NCBI GenBank assembly: GCA_030665705.1
Contig: DAOUZG010000011.1
Span: 1 to 15,155, forward strand
DNA length: 15,155 bases
Reading direction: 5' to 3'
Source of the DNA: Deltaproteobacteria bacterium
GTDB lineage: Bacteria; Myxococcota_A; UBA9160; SZUA-336
The notes under the pieces were generated by a model. That model made no database searches. It saw nothing but the letters and a program-made list of their open reading frames with translations, and was not told where the DNA came from. The translations under genes and the position numbers were made by a program. Each line of letters opens with the position of its first letter. Position 1 is the stretch's first letter. This document shows, piece after piece, positions 7,301 through 14,125 of the stretch.

Positions 7301-9210
7301 ATCAGGCAGGTGGCCTGCGCCTCCGGATCCTCCTTGAGAAGGGGTTCGAGGGCTGTGAGGGCTCGACGCTCTTCGTCGCGGTCACCGGCGGCTCGGGCGG
7401 TCCCCGCCAGAGCCGCGAATGCCTCCGAGCCTGGGGCGACCTCGGCCCAGTGAGCGGCAAGGCGGCAGGCGCGAAGCGGGTCGCCCGCCTCCAGCGAGGC
7501 CTCGAGACCTTCCGAGAGGACCATGGCCGCACGAGGCCCCGTGGGCGCCAGCGCCAGCTCTCGCTCGCACGCTTCCAGCCTGAGCAAGGGATCTCCACAG
7601 AGGCGCGCCGCCTCCCGGAACCCATCGAGAGCCTCGGTGCTTCGGGGATAGAGCTCGAGTGCTCGGCGGAACGCCTCCTGCGCTCCCACGGCGTCGTCGA
7701 GCAGCTCCATCCGCGCCGAGCCGAGGCGGCTCCACCAGTGGGCCCGGGAGGGTGCGGGGCCCGGGCGGGCCGCCAGCTCCTCGAGCCTGGAGGCAAGCTC
7801 CTCTCCACGGCGGTGCTCCCGAAGCACCGCCTCCAGACCCGTCGCCGCATCGGGGTTGTCCGGGTCCGTCTCCATCGCGCTCAGGTAGGCCTCCTCCGCT
7901 CCTGCGGGATCCTCGAGAGGGCCGGCCCGCAGGCCGGCGAGCTTCACGAGAAGCCGGGCCTCTTCGGGGGGATCGGCGCTCAGCTCGATCCGCTGCTCGA
8001 TGAGCTCCGCTCGCTCGCGCGCGAGTCCGAGCTCCTCCAGACACCGGTCGAGCAGGGCAAAAGCTCTGAGGTCCCCCGGCTCGTGGGTCAGGTGAACGCG
8101 CCCCCACTCGACCGCCCGCTCTGCGTTCCCTTCGCGTTCGTGCAGGCCCGCGAGCTCGAAGGCGACCTCGGCCCGGCGCTCTCCGGAGGCGGCCAGCGAC
8201 TCGAGCGCCTGGATCAGCGCTTCGCTCTGACCGGTCCTACGGAACAGGCGAACTCGGAGATCCTGAAGGGCCGGGTCCTCCGGCGAGGTCTCGGCCGCCC
8301 TGGCCGCCCAGAGCGCCGCTGCATCGAGGTTCCCGGTTCGCTCCAGATGGAGCTCCACGGTGCGAAGCGCCAGCTCCGCCCGTTCTCCCCCCTCCTCGAG
8401 TCCGCGCCAGAGCAGCCGGGCGAGATGTTCCGCGCGGTTCCAGTCTCCCTGCGCCTCCGCGATCGGCAGCAGCCGGCGGAGTGCACTGACGCGCGCCGGG
8501 TCCAGCTGAACCACCTCTCGAAGGAGCGCGATTGCGCGCGCCTCCTGGTCGGGCGTGAGCAGGTTCGCGACCCGCTCGAGGACCTCCGCACGAGCCTCGC
8601 CGTCGAGCTCCCGGGCATTCCGTTCGAGGAGCCGCACCGCCTCGTCGGTTCGTCCCTCGGCCTCCGCCAGGCCTGCGAGCACCTCGAGCGCCGGTCCGAA
8701 GCTCGGGTCGAGCTTGAGAGCGTCGCGAACCCGCCGTCGGGCCTCCTTGAGATCGCCGAGGGTCCGCCAGAGGTCGGCCACATCGACGAGGAGCTGCAGC
8801 TGCTCCGATCGGGGCCTCTCGAGGCCTTCTTCCGTCTCGGCCACCTGGAGGGCAGCGGGCAGGTCGCCTGCACGGACGTAGAGGCGCCGGAGAGAGGCCA
8901 GCACCGCGGGCTCCGGCGGGCCCTCGCGGATGGCCTCCTCGTACCGACGTCGGGCCCCGGAGAGATCTCCGAGCTCTTCCTCCAGCACCCGGGCGAGCCT
9001 CACGAGGAGCGCCGCGCGTTCGCTCGCCCCGGGGGGTACGGCCGCGAGGCGGCATTCGTAGATGCCGGCGAGTCGCTGGGAGTCTCCGGCCCCGCTCAGG
9101 TGCTCCTCGAGTGTCCTGAAGGCCACCTCGTCCGCGGGGTCGACCGCAAAGGACTCGAGCAGGCGCGCGATCGGAGTCTCTAGAGGGAGTTCCGGCCTGA
9201 GTTGCGCCAC
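1357..9210 (-). CDS. Giant tetratricopeptide-repeat (TPR) protein, about 2,617 aa, function unknown
   Basis: The minus-strand frame opens with GTG (9208-9210 on the plus strand) and ends with TGA at 1357-1359. There is no signal peptide or membrane segment, so it is probably cytoplasmic. From about residue 60 to 2400 it is built of degenerate TPR helix pairs of roughly 34-40 residues. The pattern is L-x2-LGD-x2-A-x3-Y/L-x2-AL-x2-DP-x2-PxAL. Clear copies include LGDLKEARRRVRDALKLDPS (about 151-170), GNAERAVEWGRVHLTHEPGD (about 361-380), and late ones such as LTRAQRAYRRALAANPESDR. Fully tiled, the length has room for about 60 repeats, which would form a long superhelical protein-binding scaffold. 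A Ser/Pro linker (SPSVPSPPLPP) separates a C-terminal helical domain without obvious TPR pattern (KSFDRGARRRFRGAR, FDAELWRAELMGVAAARAA) and a final basic tail. TPR giants are common in Myxococcota and relatives. Partners are unknown, and no enzymatic motif is seen. It is divergent from ntrY and convergent with lpxC. Confidence 0.9.
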   Translation of the reverse strand: MAQLRPELPLETPIARLLESFAVDPADEVAFRTLEEHLSGAGDSQRLAGIYECRLAAVPPGASERAALLVRLARVLEEELGDLSGARRRYEEAIREGPPEPAVLASLRRLYVRAGDLPAALQVAETEEGLERPRSEQLQLLVDVADLWRTLGDLKEARRRVRDALKLDPSFGPALEVLAGLAEAEGRTDEAVRLLERNARELDGEARAEVLERVANLLTPDQEARAIALLREVVQLDPARVSALRRLLPIAEAQGDWNRAEHLARLLWRGLEEGGERAELALRTVELHLERTGNLDAAALWAARAAETSPEDPALQDLRVRLFRRTGQSEALIQALESLAASGERRAEVAFELAGLHEREGNAERAVEWGRVHLTHEPGDLRAFALLDRCLEELGLARERAELIEQRIELSADPPEEARLLVKLAGLRAGPLEDPAGAEEAYLSAMETDPDNPDAATGLEAVLREHRRGEELASRLEELAARPGPAPSRAHWWSRLGSARMELLDDAVGAQEAFRRALELYPRSTEALDGFREAARLCGDPLLRLEACERELALAPTGPRAAMVLSEGLEASLEAGDPLRACRLAAHWAEVAPGSEAFAALAGTARAAGDRDEERRALTALEPLLKEDPEAQATCLIRLSELELESQNPEALRLAAMWLEEAIGLWPNLEVRRRLAEIYRRAGLLPEVVRVFREGLEELPRSEVGVWRLELARALEQARDGEEAARVLWEAWDLAPETPGVADALESLLADLDRGEEVVRLLEQRLARETDRDRRARIATRSARLVLDELGRPEQAVEILRDQVEPHRRGRAEALYLRALEGAEATDELERWLLARAGEIEGPERVEILLRLASVQERERRSAEAIATLWWAERESPRDRRQEIRERLVRLLGTCGAPDAQAELLGRLLEEGGSTPANAELRLERARILSEYLGDSAQALEELERARTEGPLPLWALRLLAKLYHDEGRPRDQVRSLRELLDGTQEPEDRRSATLELATLLAKGPPAVRSPEMAAELLRELLATDPRDAEPFHDLVELLEAAGRYEELTSLLRERVSDPRTPTEERRAVVLRLARLESPGHAVVRLQALREQLGPHPAVDRALSDALRASGNLTDEECLARTCAEQAQLGSPERQHWLRRWAEVLEVGGAPAEALLEQVNAVLQEAPDEPVLLRKRLERLRRSGSQRALAEELDEALERPEVLSGSDRRRAVRDLVLLREGPLQEPERALDRLERELPADPGLAPLAARLATRIGDPERQIRVLRTLVLKPSAGFRAGPDQIRQLGLALFGAGEFDEAEPLLRRAEAVRPQDLPVVRALDTLARDRGDARERLRWLEARFPLEPRGQWRPRIAREGFTLSETIGDGAGALRWLRRCQADERLPEGLCFRWLELEREVGDRAGELRALRVAREQIENPRVRAGLIAREAELFEQSGEHGLARRALREAVRADRDPDPDLLRAWERVLRDPEHALERAAALSQLARHPSVSPEERIRDAAARAELLARIPEHREEAVREFRRLLDESGTVSVELELAWGRALLGLYRTLGREPDWCDVAERLLGLLPDDERTELARTLARKLAGPLGARHRAIACWEQVLELEPLDEEALRALADLLHAPGHEARRATVLEELANTDARDAPKLLVEAARARWTVLGDASAALEDLDRALGFEPGLVEAHELRQELCAFLDRPEEEAESLRALLTHEGEGPSAAEQWLRIAQLLARQETRKPEARDPAERALALAPTNPGVRRAVRSLLERIGDWDRVAGLLREEAAQADAGKAAILVRRLARVEWQHRHDADRACQALEALSQIEPLTGEDRELWANALGTLGRWREALSLRAETLELQGRAAPAEAWLELADSNLARLDDPVAARAACEAAMRCDPGCVGVLRLLADLDARLGNTAGEIAHREALARRLFDGAEASHELARAAHVAREQEGDVERARILLYRALRRDPGCPSALLDAGKLASERGDWEEAERCLARAYPLLAGTRLAAHVAEAARGAARAAAELGKESDVLAHLEVALAERPDDPETLDLGASLALRVGAWQKARELLEARLSQSDIDARRRAERLALLARAQASLGNRAASAESLEQAVTLRPEDEAMRARLVDLLEELDQHTRAVEQLDGWIAYAPPDARPELALRAARIELHHGDRGRALERLERIAVENPEEAGVWRELGSVALEEAGPEAALARISQALEHVGPIPDRAPLLTLRAQALRLLGRRAEAAGSALEALEADPGDTDAARCLVVDIGYAGDWSRAVRALNRTLDVACLTPTVEAELWDAVGRAYAAPLQNLTRAQRAYRRALAANPESDRAREALADVTSFDPDSHGESLCLHAELLARFPGRRASWRALERISEHRRWEEARRTARWVLCALEGEEEQREATDEARAFLAELRPSSDAEAVAELVREMKTGKGALPESPSVPSPPLPPAARFALAALAGPAWSLANEKLSQLAAGGMIRTKSFDRGARRRFRGARSEAGAESVGRFDAELWRAELMGVAAARAAASGALGLREALEALLRVQPETTGMEVRATGGLGEASQLCPPARLLLLRIAQSIAGKPWATRKVRGKVRTQSHAVRQGGPPLGRKGLRRSPAPPRQPEASL

Positions 9211-9275
9211 GCTGTTCTCTTCGGCCGGAATGGGATCTCCCTTGACCCCTCAGGTGGCAAAGCGCTCCGGATTTC

Positions 9276-9289
9276 AGGCCTTTAGGCCT
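9276..9289. promoter_or_regulatory. Palindrome AGGCCT-TT-AGGCCT in the TPR/ntrY divergent region
   Basis: Two AGGCCT hexamers, each itself a palindrome, are separated by TT and lie 15 bp before the proposed ntrY ATG. The whole divergent intergenic region is only 94 bp (9211-9304), so promoters for the TPR gene and ntrY must share it. A TTGACC (9242-9247) resembles a -35 box for ntrY, but no convincing -10 follows at normal spacing. A related string (CAGGCCTTAGCCTTT) occurs at 366-380, just before lpxC. It may be an operator or chance. Confidence 0.3.
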
Positions 9290-9304
9290 ACAAGCCGCGC
9301 TCGA

Positions 9305-11581
9305 ATGCAGTTGCGCCGCCAGACCCCCTCCGGTAGCGTTCGGCGCGGTTTGAGGGGAAAGTGGTTACGAAGCCGGACCCGCGCGCGTAAGCCGACGGCC
9401 CTCCCGCCCGCCGAGCGGCGGCGACGGAGGCGCGAGTGGCGGATCGCGGCGGCGGTGGGCGTGGGGCTCGCGCTCCTCGCGGTGTTGGAGCAGAGGCTGC
9501 TCGGGTTTGCGCAGCAGCTCCCGCTCGGGCGAGACACGCTGTTCCTGGTCCTGACCCACGTGAACGTCATCGGGATCGGCGTTCTCGTCTTTCTCTGCGC
9601 ACGAAACGTCGTCAAGCTGGTCGTGGAGCGTCGCCGCGGGATCCTGGGGGCCCACCTCAACACCAAGTTCGTCGTCGCCTTCGTGTTCATGGCGCTCGTC
9701 CCGACGACGGGGCTCTTTCTCTTCTCCGCCTTCCTGGTCAACCGCTCGATCGACACGTGGTTTCAGCTTCAGCTCGACCAGACCCTCGGAGAGTCGCTCG
9801 AGGTGGCAAACGCTTACTACCGGCGTGTCGAGGAGAATGCCGTCTACTACGGGCGACGCATCGCGAGGCAGATCGAGGCGCGTCGCCTGCTGCGGGAGCA
9901 CGCTCTCGCCGATCTCGGCCGCTTCGTGAGCGAGAAGCCGCTCGAGTACAACCTCGGCGTCGTCGAGGTGTTCAGTGCTCAGCACGAGGAGCTCGCCGCG
10001 GCGACCCATCCCGACGTGGCCGTGGTGGCCTTCGAGGCCCCCGATTCCGACTTCATCCAATCCGGGCTCTCGGGGGTCGAGGGGACCCAGATCCAGCAGG
10101 CCGGACCGGGTGAGCTCATCCGCGGGATCGTCCCTATCCGCTCGACCTTCAACGAGCGCGACATCGTCGGGGTCGTCGTCGTCAACAGCGTGGTCCCTCG
10201 GAGTGTGAGCCGGAGGGTGGCGGCGATCCGCTCTACACTCGAGAGCTACAGCCACGTGCAGCCGAGCCGCGGCGCCTTCAAGGCGAGCCTGATGCTGCTG
10301 CTGACGATGGTGACGCTCTCCGTTCTGCTCTTCTCCTCCTGGCTCGGGTTCCGACTCGCGAAGCAGATCACCGGCCCGATCAGGCAGCTCGCCGGTGCAA
10401 CGGCCGAGATCGCCGCGGGCAACCTGGACGTCCGAGTCGAGCATTCGGCAGGGGACGAGATCGGGATGCTCGTCCAGGACTTCAACCGGATGGCCTCGGA
10501 TCTGGCGACGAGCCGCGAGGATCGCGAGCGGCGTCGTGCGCAGATGGAGGTCACGCTTCGCAGCATCGCCACCGGCGTCATCTCGCTCGACCGGGATCGG
10601 GCGGTCACCACCCTGAACCCGTCCGCGCTGCGACTTCTCGGCATTCCCTCGGGAGTCTGGATCGGTCGGAAGGTGAGCGAGATGCTGAGCGGGCCCGCGC
10701 TCGAGACCGTCGAGGATCTGCTTCGCCGACTCGCCTCCGGTCCCGAAGAGACCCTCCGGCGCCAGGTGCCGATTCCGGCCGGCGCCGAGGTGCGCACCCT
10801 TCACTGGACGGCGTCACGACTTCGGCACTCGGAGGGGCAGCCCGCCGGGTTCGTGGTGGCGATCGACGACGTGACCCAGATCCTGCGTGTCCAGCGGATG
10901 GTCGCCTGGCGTGAGGTCGCGCGCCGAATGGCCCACGAGATCAAGAACCCCCTCACGCCGATTCAGCTCTCGGCCCAGCGCCTCCGGCGCAAGCTCGAGG
11001 GGAGTCTGAAGGACGAGGAGAGTCGCGATGTGCTCTACCGCTGTACCGAGTCGATCGCGAGCTCGGTCGAAGCGATGAAGCACCTGCTCCTGGAGTTTCA
11101 GAACTTCGCACGACTTCCCGCCACCGATCCCGCACCGACCGACCTCAACGATCTCGTCGAGGAGACGGTCGGCATGTATCCCGAGAACCGCGCGATCGCG
11201 TTTCATCTCGAGCTGGAGCCCGCGATGCCGCGCCTGGACCTGGACTGCGAGCAGATCCGCCGCGTGATCCTGAACCTCATCGACAACGCCATCTCCGCGA
11301 TCGAAGAGGCGGGGGAGGGGCCCCGGGAGATCCACGTGGCGACGCGCGCGGACCGTGCCGTCGGTACGGTCCAGCTCGAGGTGGCCGACACGGGGTGCGG
11401 CGTTTCGCGAGAGGACCGGGCGCGGTTGTTCGAGCCCGACTTCTCGACGAAGCGCGACGGCTCGGGGCTCGGGCTCGCGATCGTGAGCCGCATCGTCTCC
11501 GACCATTCCGGATACATCCGCGTGCGCGACAACCACCCGCGCGGGACGCGTTTCACCATCGAGCTGCCGGTCCGGACCTGA
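9305..11581 (+). CDS. ntrY: NtrY-like membrane sensor histidine kinase
   Basis: 758 aa from ATG 9305. The open frame extends upstream to 9062 but would overlap the divergent TPR gene, and no good ribosome-binding site marks either start. Order of parts: Arg-rich cytoplasmic tail (1-45); membrane segments near 46-62, 78-99 and 121-145; periplasmic sensor about 150-325; fourth membrane segment about 326-350; HAMP (about 351-404); PAS (about 410-525); dimerisation/phosphoacceptor helix with MAHEIKNPLTPIQLSAQRLR and phosphorylated H544; and an ATPase domain with N-box NLIDNA (657-662), DTGCGV (695-700), F/DFSTK and GSGLGLAI (719-726). The HEIKNPLTPIQLSAQRLRRK block and the multi-pass N-terminus are typical of the NtrY family. 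It should autophosphorylate and pass phosphate to the regulator encoded 6 bp downstream. The periplasmic signal is unknown; nitrogen, redox and envelope cues have been linked to this family elsewhere. The name is by family resemblance. Confidence 0.92.
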   Translation: MQLRRQTPSGSVRRGLRGKWLRSRTRARKPTALPPAERRRRRREWRIAAAVGVGLALLAVLEQRLLGFAQQLPLGRDTLFLVLTHVNVIGIGVLVFLCARNVVKLVVERRRGILGAHLNTKFVVAFVFMALVPTTGLFLFSAFLVNRSIDTWFQLQLDQTLGESLEVANAYYRRVEENAVYYGRRIARQIEARRLLREHALADLGRFVSEKPLEYNLGVVEVFSAQHEELAAATHPDVAVVAFEAPDSDFIQSGLSGVEGTQIQQAGPGELIRGIVPIRSTFNERDIVGVVVVNSVVPRSVSRRVAAIRSTLESYSHVQPSRGAFKASLMLLLTMVTLSVLLFSSWLGFRLAKQITGPIRQLAGATAEIAAGNLDVRVEHSAGDEIGMLVQDFNRMASDLATSREDRERRRAQMEVTLRSIATGVISLDRDRAVTTLNPSALRLLGIPSGVWIGRKVSEMLSGPALETVEDLLRRLASGPEETLRRQVPIPAGAEVRTLHWTASRLRHSEGQPAGFVVAIDDVTQILRVQRMVAWREVARRMAHEIKNPLTPIQLSAQRLRRKLEGSLKDEESRDVLYRCTESIASSVEAMKHLLLEFQNFARLPATDPAPTDLNDLVEETVGMYPENRAIAFHLELEPAMPRLDLDCEQIRRVILNLIDNAISAIEEAGEGPREIHVATRADRAVGTVQLEVADTGCGVSREDRARLFEPDFSTKRDGSGLGLAIVSRIVSDHSGYIRVRDNHPRGTRFTIELPVRT

Positions 11582-11587
11582 GCCGTC

Positions 11588-12961
11588 ATGAATGCGACGA
11601 TCCTCATCGTGGATGACGAGGAGAGCATCCGTCGCTCCGTGGCGGACATCCTCAGTGACGAAGGGTATCGGCCCGTGGCGGCGGCGGACGGCGACGAGGG
11701 GCTCGAGAAGCTGCGGGTCGACCCACCCGACCTGGTCCTTCTCGACATCGCGATGCCGGGGCGGGACGGAATCGAGATCCTCGAAGAGCTGCGCAAGTCG
11801 TGGGCCGAGCTCCCCGTGGTGATGATGTCGGGTCACGGCACGATCGAGACCGCGGTCCGCGCCACGAAGCTCGGGGCCTACGACTTTCTGGAAAAGCCGC
11901 TCTCCTACGACAAGCTGCTGCTCTGCGTGGAGCACGGACTCGAAAACGCTCGTCTCGCCGAGGAGAACCGACGGCTGCGCAACGAGCTCGCCCGCTCGTG
12001 CGAGATCGTCGGTGCCTCGGAGATCATGGTCGCCCTCAAGGAGCAGATGGCCGTCGCGGCGCCGACCGAAGGTTGGGTCCTCATCACCGGTGAGAACGGT
12101 ACCGGCAAGGAGCTCGTCGCGCGGCAGATCCACATCGGATCCAAGCGCGCCGGACAACCCTTCGTCGAGGTAAACTGCGCCGCGATTCCCGAGGAGCTCA
12201 TCGAGAGTGAGCTCTTCGGTCACGAGAAGGGCGCCTTCACCGGCGCACTCCAGACCAAGCGCGGCAAGTTCGAGCTCGCCAACGGTGGGACGATCTTTCT
12301 CGACGAGATCGGGGACATGAGCCTGATGACCCAGGCCAAGATCCTCCGCGTCTTACAGGAGCACCGTTTCGAACGGGTCGGCGGGACCGAAACCATGGAG
12401 GTGGACGTGCGGGTGATCGCGGCCACCAACAAGGATCTCGAGCGCGAAATGGCCGAGGGGCGATTTCGGGAGGATCTTTACTACCGTTTGAACGTGATCC
12501 CGCTCCACGTCCCCCCGCTCCGCGAGCGCCGCGACGACATCTCGCGGCTGGTCGACTGGTTCCTCGACCGGTTCTCCGCGGCTTCGTCGGTGCCGCGCAA
12601 GACGATCAGCGCCGCGACCCTCGATCTGCTGAGCGGCTACCCGTGGCCCGGAAACGTCCGGGAGCTTCAGAACCTGATCGAGCGGCTCGTACTGATGACC
12701 CCGCACTCCGACATCGACGTCGGAGATCTGCCTCCCCACGTCCGCGACCCGGACCCAACGGCCCAGGTCCGAGCCCTCGGCTCGGAGACCCTGGCGGCGG
12801 CGCGCGCGGCCTTCGAGCGCGAATTCCTGCTCGAGAAGCTTCAGGAGAACGGCTGGAACATCTCGCGTACGGCCGAGGCGATCGGGCTGAAGCGGGAGAG
12901 CCTCTCGCGCAAGATCCGGAGCCTGGGCATCGACGTCGAACGGGAGCGCAATGGAGCCTGA
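11588..12961 (+). CDS. ntrX: NtrX/NtrC-type sigma54-dependent response regulator
   Basis: 457 aa from an ATG 6 bp after the ntrY stop. It has three domains. The receiver (1-120) has acidic pair D10/D11, phosphoacceptor D53, S81 and K103. The AAA+ sigma54-interaction domain (about 138-365) has Walker A GENGTGKE (168-175), the GAFTGA loop (215-220) that contacts sigma54, Walker B GTIFLDE (234-240), arginine-finger region GRFREDLYYRLNV (291-303) and WPGNVREL (353-360). The Fis-type helix-turn-helix (about 420-447) has NGWNISRTAEAIGLKRESLSRKI split over its two helices. All functional residues look intact, so it should hydrolyse ATP and open sigma54 promoters when phosphorylated by the adjacent kinase. 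The family includes NtrX, NtrC and many paralogues; NtrX is preferred because of the NtrY partner. Possible target: the -24/-12 element before lpxC. The 3' end overlaps rimI by 11 bp. Confidence 0.93.
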   Translation: MNATILIVDDEESIRRSVADILSDEGYRPVAAADGDEGLEKLRVDPPDLVLLDIAMPGRDGIEILEELRKSWAELPVVMMSGHGTIETAVRATKLGAYDFLEKPLSYDKLLLCVEHGLENARLAEENRRLRNELARSCEIVGASEIMVALKEQMAVAAPTEGWVLITGENGTGKELVARQIHIGSKRAGQPFVEVNCAAIPEELIESELFGHEKGAFTGALQTKRGKFELANGGTIFLDEIGDMSLMTQAKILRVLQEHRFERVGGTETMEVDVRVIAATNKDLEREMAEGRFREDLYYRLNVIPLHVPPLRERRDDISRLVDWFLDRFSAASSVPRKTISAATLDLLSGYPWPGNVRELQNLIERLVLMTPHSDIDVGDLPPHVRDPDPTAQVRALGSETLAAARAAFEREFLLEKLQENGWNISRTAEAIGLKRESLSRKIRSLGIDVERERNGA

Positions 12962-13391
12962 GGCGTGCGCCGCCCGCCTGGGGGATGCTTCCGCGATCGC
13001 GCGGATCTCGCGCGCCTCCTTTCCCGATCCTTGGCCCGAGGGACTGTTTCACAACCAGCTTCGACGAAGCGAGACCCGAACCTGGGTCGCGCGTGACACC
13101 CGGAAGGGGGTCGTCGGCTACGTCCTTGGCTGGCGCGTTCTCGACGAGGTGCAGGTCCTCTCGCTCGCGGTCGATCCGTCTTCGCGGCGTCGCGGGATCG
13201 GACGGGCCCTCTTGAACGCCTACCTGGAGACCCTCCGCTCGGAGGGAGTTCGCGAGATCACCCTCGAAGTGCGCGCCTCGAACAGCGTGGCACACGAGTT
13301 CTACCGGGAGTTCGGCTTCGAGGTGCAGGGGGCCCGCCCTCGCTACTACCCGGGCGGCGAGACCGCAGTCCTGCTGGGGGCCCAGCTCTGA
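12951..13391 (+). CDS. rimI: Ribosomal protein S18 alanine N-acetyltransferase (RimI, GNAT family)
   Basis: 146 aa, the usual RimI size. RimI transfers acetyl from acetyl-CoA to the N-terminal alanine of ribosomal protein S18; related enzymes act on other proteins. The GNAT core is clear: the beta4 strand VQVLSLAVDP (68-76), the acetyl-CoA pyrophosphate loop SRRRGIGRALL (78-88), and LEVRASN (105-111) followed by FYREFGF (117-123). E106 and Y118 fit the catalytic Glu and Tyr described for Salmonella RimI (same 12-residue offset). The end, RYYPGGETAVLL, matches the RimI C-terminal block. The ATG lies inside the end of ntrX (11-bp overlap) with GGGAG four bases upstream, so translation is probably coupled. 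A general GNAT with another protein target cannot be excluded. Confidence 0.85.
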   Translation: MEPEACAARLGDASAIARISRASFPDPWPEGLFHNQLRRSETRTWVARDTRKGVVGYVLGWRVLDEVQVLSLAVDPSSRRRGIGRALLNAYLETLRSEGVREITLEVRASNSVAHEFYREFGFEVQGARPRYYPGGETAVLLGAQL

Positions 13392-13408
13392 TCCGGGCCG
13401 TCGGAGAG

Positions 13409-14125
13409 GTGGTGTCGGCGGGCCCGCGCCGGGTCGTTCTGCGGGTCCCGGGGTGGCCCGGTCACCGGCCCGGCCAGTTCGCGATGCTGGCGCTGGATCC
13501 GGAGAGCGCGCACCGCGATCCGCTCCTCGCTCGGCCCATGGCCGTCTACCGCGGCGATGCATCGGCGCTCGAGTTTCGCTTCAAGGTCGTGGGACGCGGA
13601 ACGCGGATTCTCGGAAGTCTCACGACCGGGTCTCGACTCGGTGTGGTGGGTCCCCTCGGCAACGGCTTCCCGAGCCTGCCGCCCGCCTCGGTTCTCGTGG
13701 GTGGAGGGACGGGGATCGCGTCCCTCTACGAGCTCGCGGCCCACCATTCGCGGGTGCGGGTGCTTCTCGGCGGCAAGACGCAGGAGGAGGTCCTGGGTCT
13801 CGAGGATTTCGAAGCCCTCGGCGTCGATCTCCAGGTGGCGACGGAGGACGGCTCGCGAGGGCACAAGGGTCTGGTCACCGATCTGCTCGAGCCGGAGCCG
13901 GATCGGACGGTGGTCGCCTGTGGGCCGACGCCGATGATGTGGGCTGCGGCCGAGCTCTGCCGAAAGGCGGGTGCGCGCTGCCTCGTCTCGCTGGAGAGTC
14001 CAATGGCCTGCGGCTTCGGCATCTGCCTCGGTTGTGCAATTCCGACGGGAGCCGGGTTCCGCTACGTCTGCACGGACGGGCCGGTCTTCGACGCAGAGGA
14101 GATCCGATGGGAGGAGCTCGCGTGA
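13409..14125 (+). CDS. pyrK: Dihydroorotate dehydrogenase B, electron-transfer subunit (PyrK)
   Basis: 238 aa from GTG 13409. PyrK carries FAD and a [2Fe-2S] cluster and passes electrons from the PyrD flavin to NAD+ in pyrimidine synthesis. Visible parts: RPGQF (20-24); flavin-binding RPMAVY (42-47); FKVVGRGTRIL (58-68); GPLGNGF (81-87); nucleotide-binding LVGGGTGIASL (96-106); ACGPTPMM (170-177); and cluster ligands C201, C206, C209 and C221 in MACGFGICLGC and RYVC. All four cysteines are present. The N-terminus looks about six residues short against relatives. Upstream in frame the sequence reads IRAVGE, and the only start-like codon there is CTG 13388, overlapping the rimI stop as CTGA. 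The true start may therefore be 13388. The stop overlaps pyrD by 4 bp, fitting a 1:1 complex. Confidence 0.92.
   Translation: MVSAGPRRVVLRVPGWPGHRPGQFAMLALDPESAHRDPLLARPMAVYRGDASALEFRFKVVGRGTRILGSLTTGSRLGVVGPLGNGFPSLPPASVLVGGGTGIASLYELAAHHSRVRVLLGGKTQEEVLGLEDFEALGVDLQVATEDGSRGHKGLVTDLLEPEPDRTVVACGPTPMMWAAAELCRKAGARCLVSLESPMACGFGICLGCAIPTGAGFRYVCTDGPVFDAEEIRWEELA

Noticed and set aside
7270..9183. Plus-strand open frame of 637 codons opposite the TPR gene
   Set aside because: It is a mirror of the high-GC codon pattern of the TPR gene. The translation has no recognisable domain, while the minus strand shows regular TPR motifs throughout.
1357..9210. Repetitive coding pattern considered as a DNA repeat array or CRISPR
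   Set aside because: The repeats are at protein level (TPR helices) with diverged DNA. No identical direct repeats with regular spacers were seen.
9242..9270. TTGACC as a sigma70 -35 box for ntrY
   Set aside because: The sequence at 16-18 bp spacing is GC-rich and lacks any TAnnnT-like -10, so a promoter call is not supported.
9062..9304. Upstream extension of the NtrY-like kinase into the TPR gene
   Set aside because: It would overlap the start of the divergent TPR gene by about 150 bp, and the extra residues are Ser/Arg-rich with no family resemblance.
9365..12223. Minus-strand frames of 479 and 469 codons opposite ntrY and ntrX
   Set aside because: They lie antisense to genes with complete, ordered catalytic motifs. 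Their translations are rich in Asp, Arg and His with no domain pattern.
13453..14121. Long N-terminal extension of PyrD reading from 13453
   Set aside because: It overlaps all of pyrK in another frame and looks like low-complexity shadow. PyrD homology begins just after GTG 14122, which has a good ribosome-binding site.
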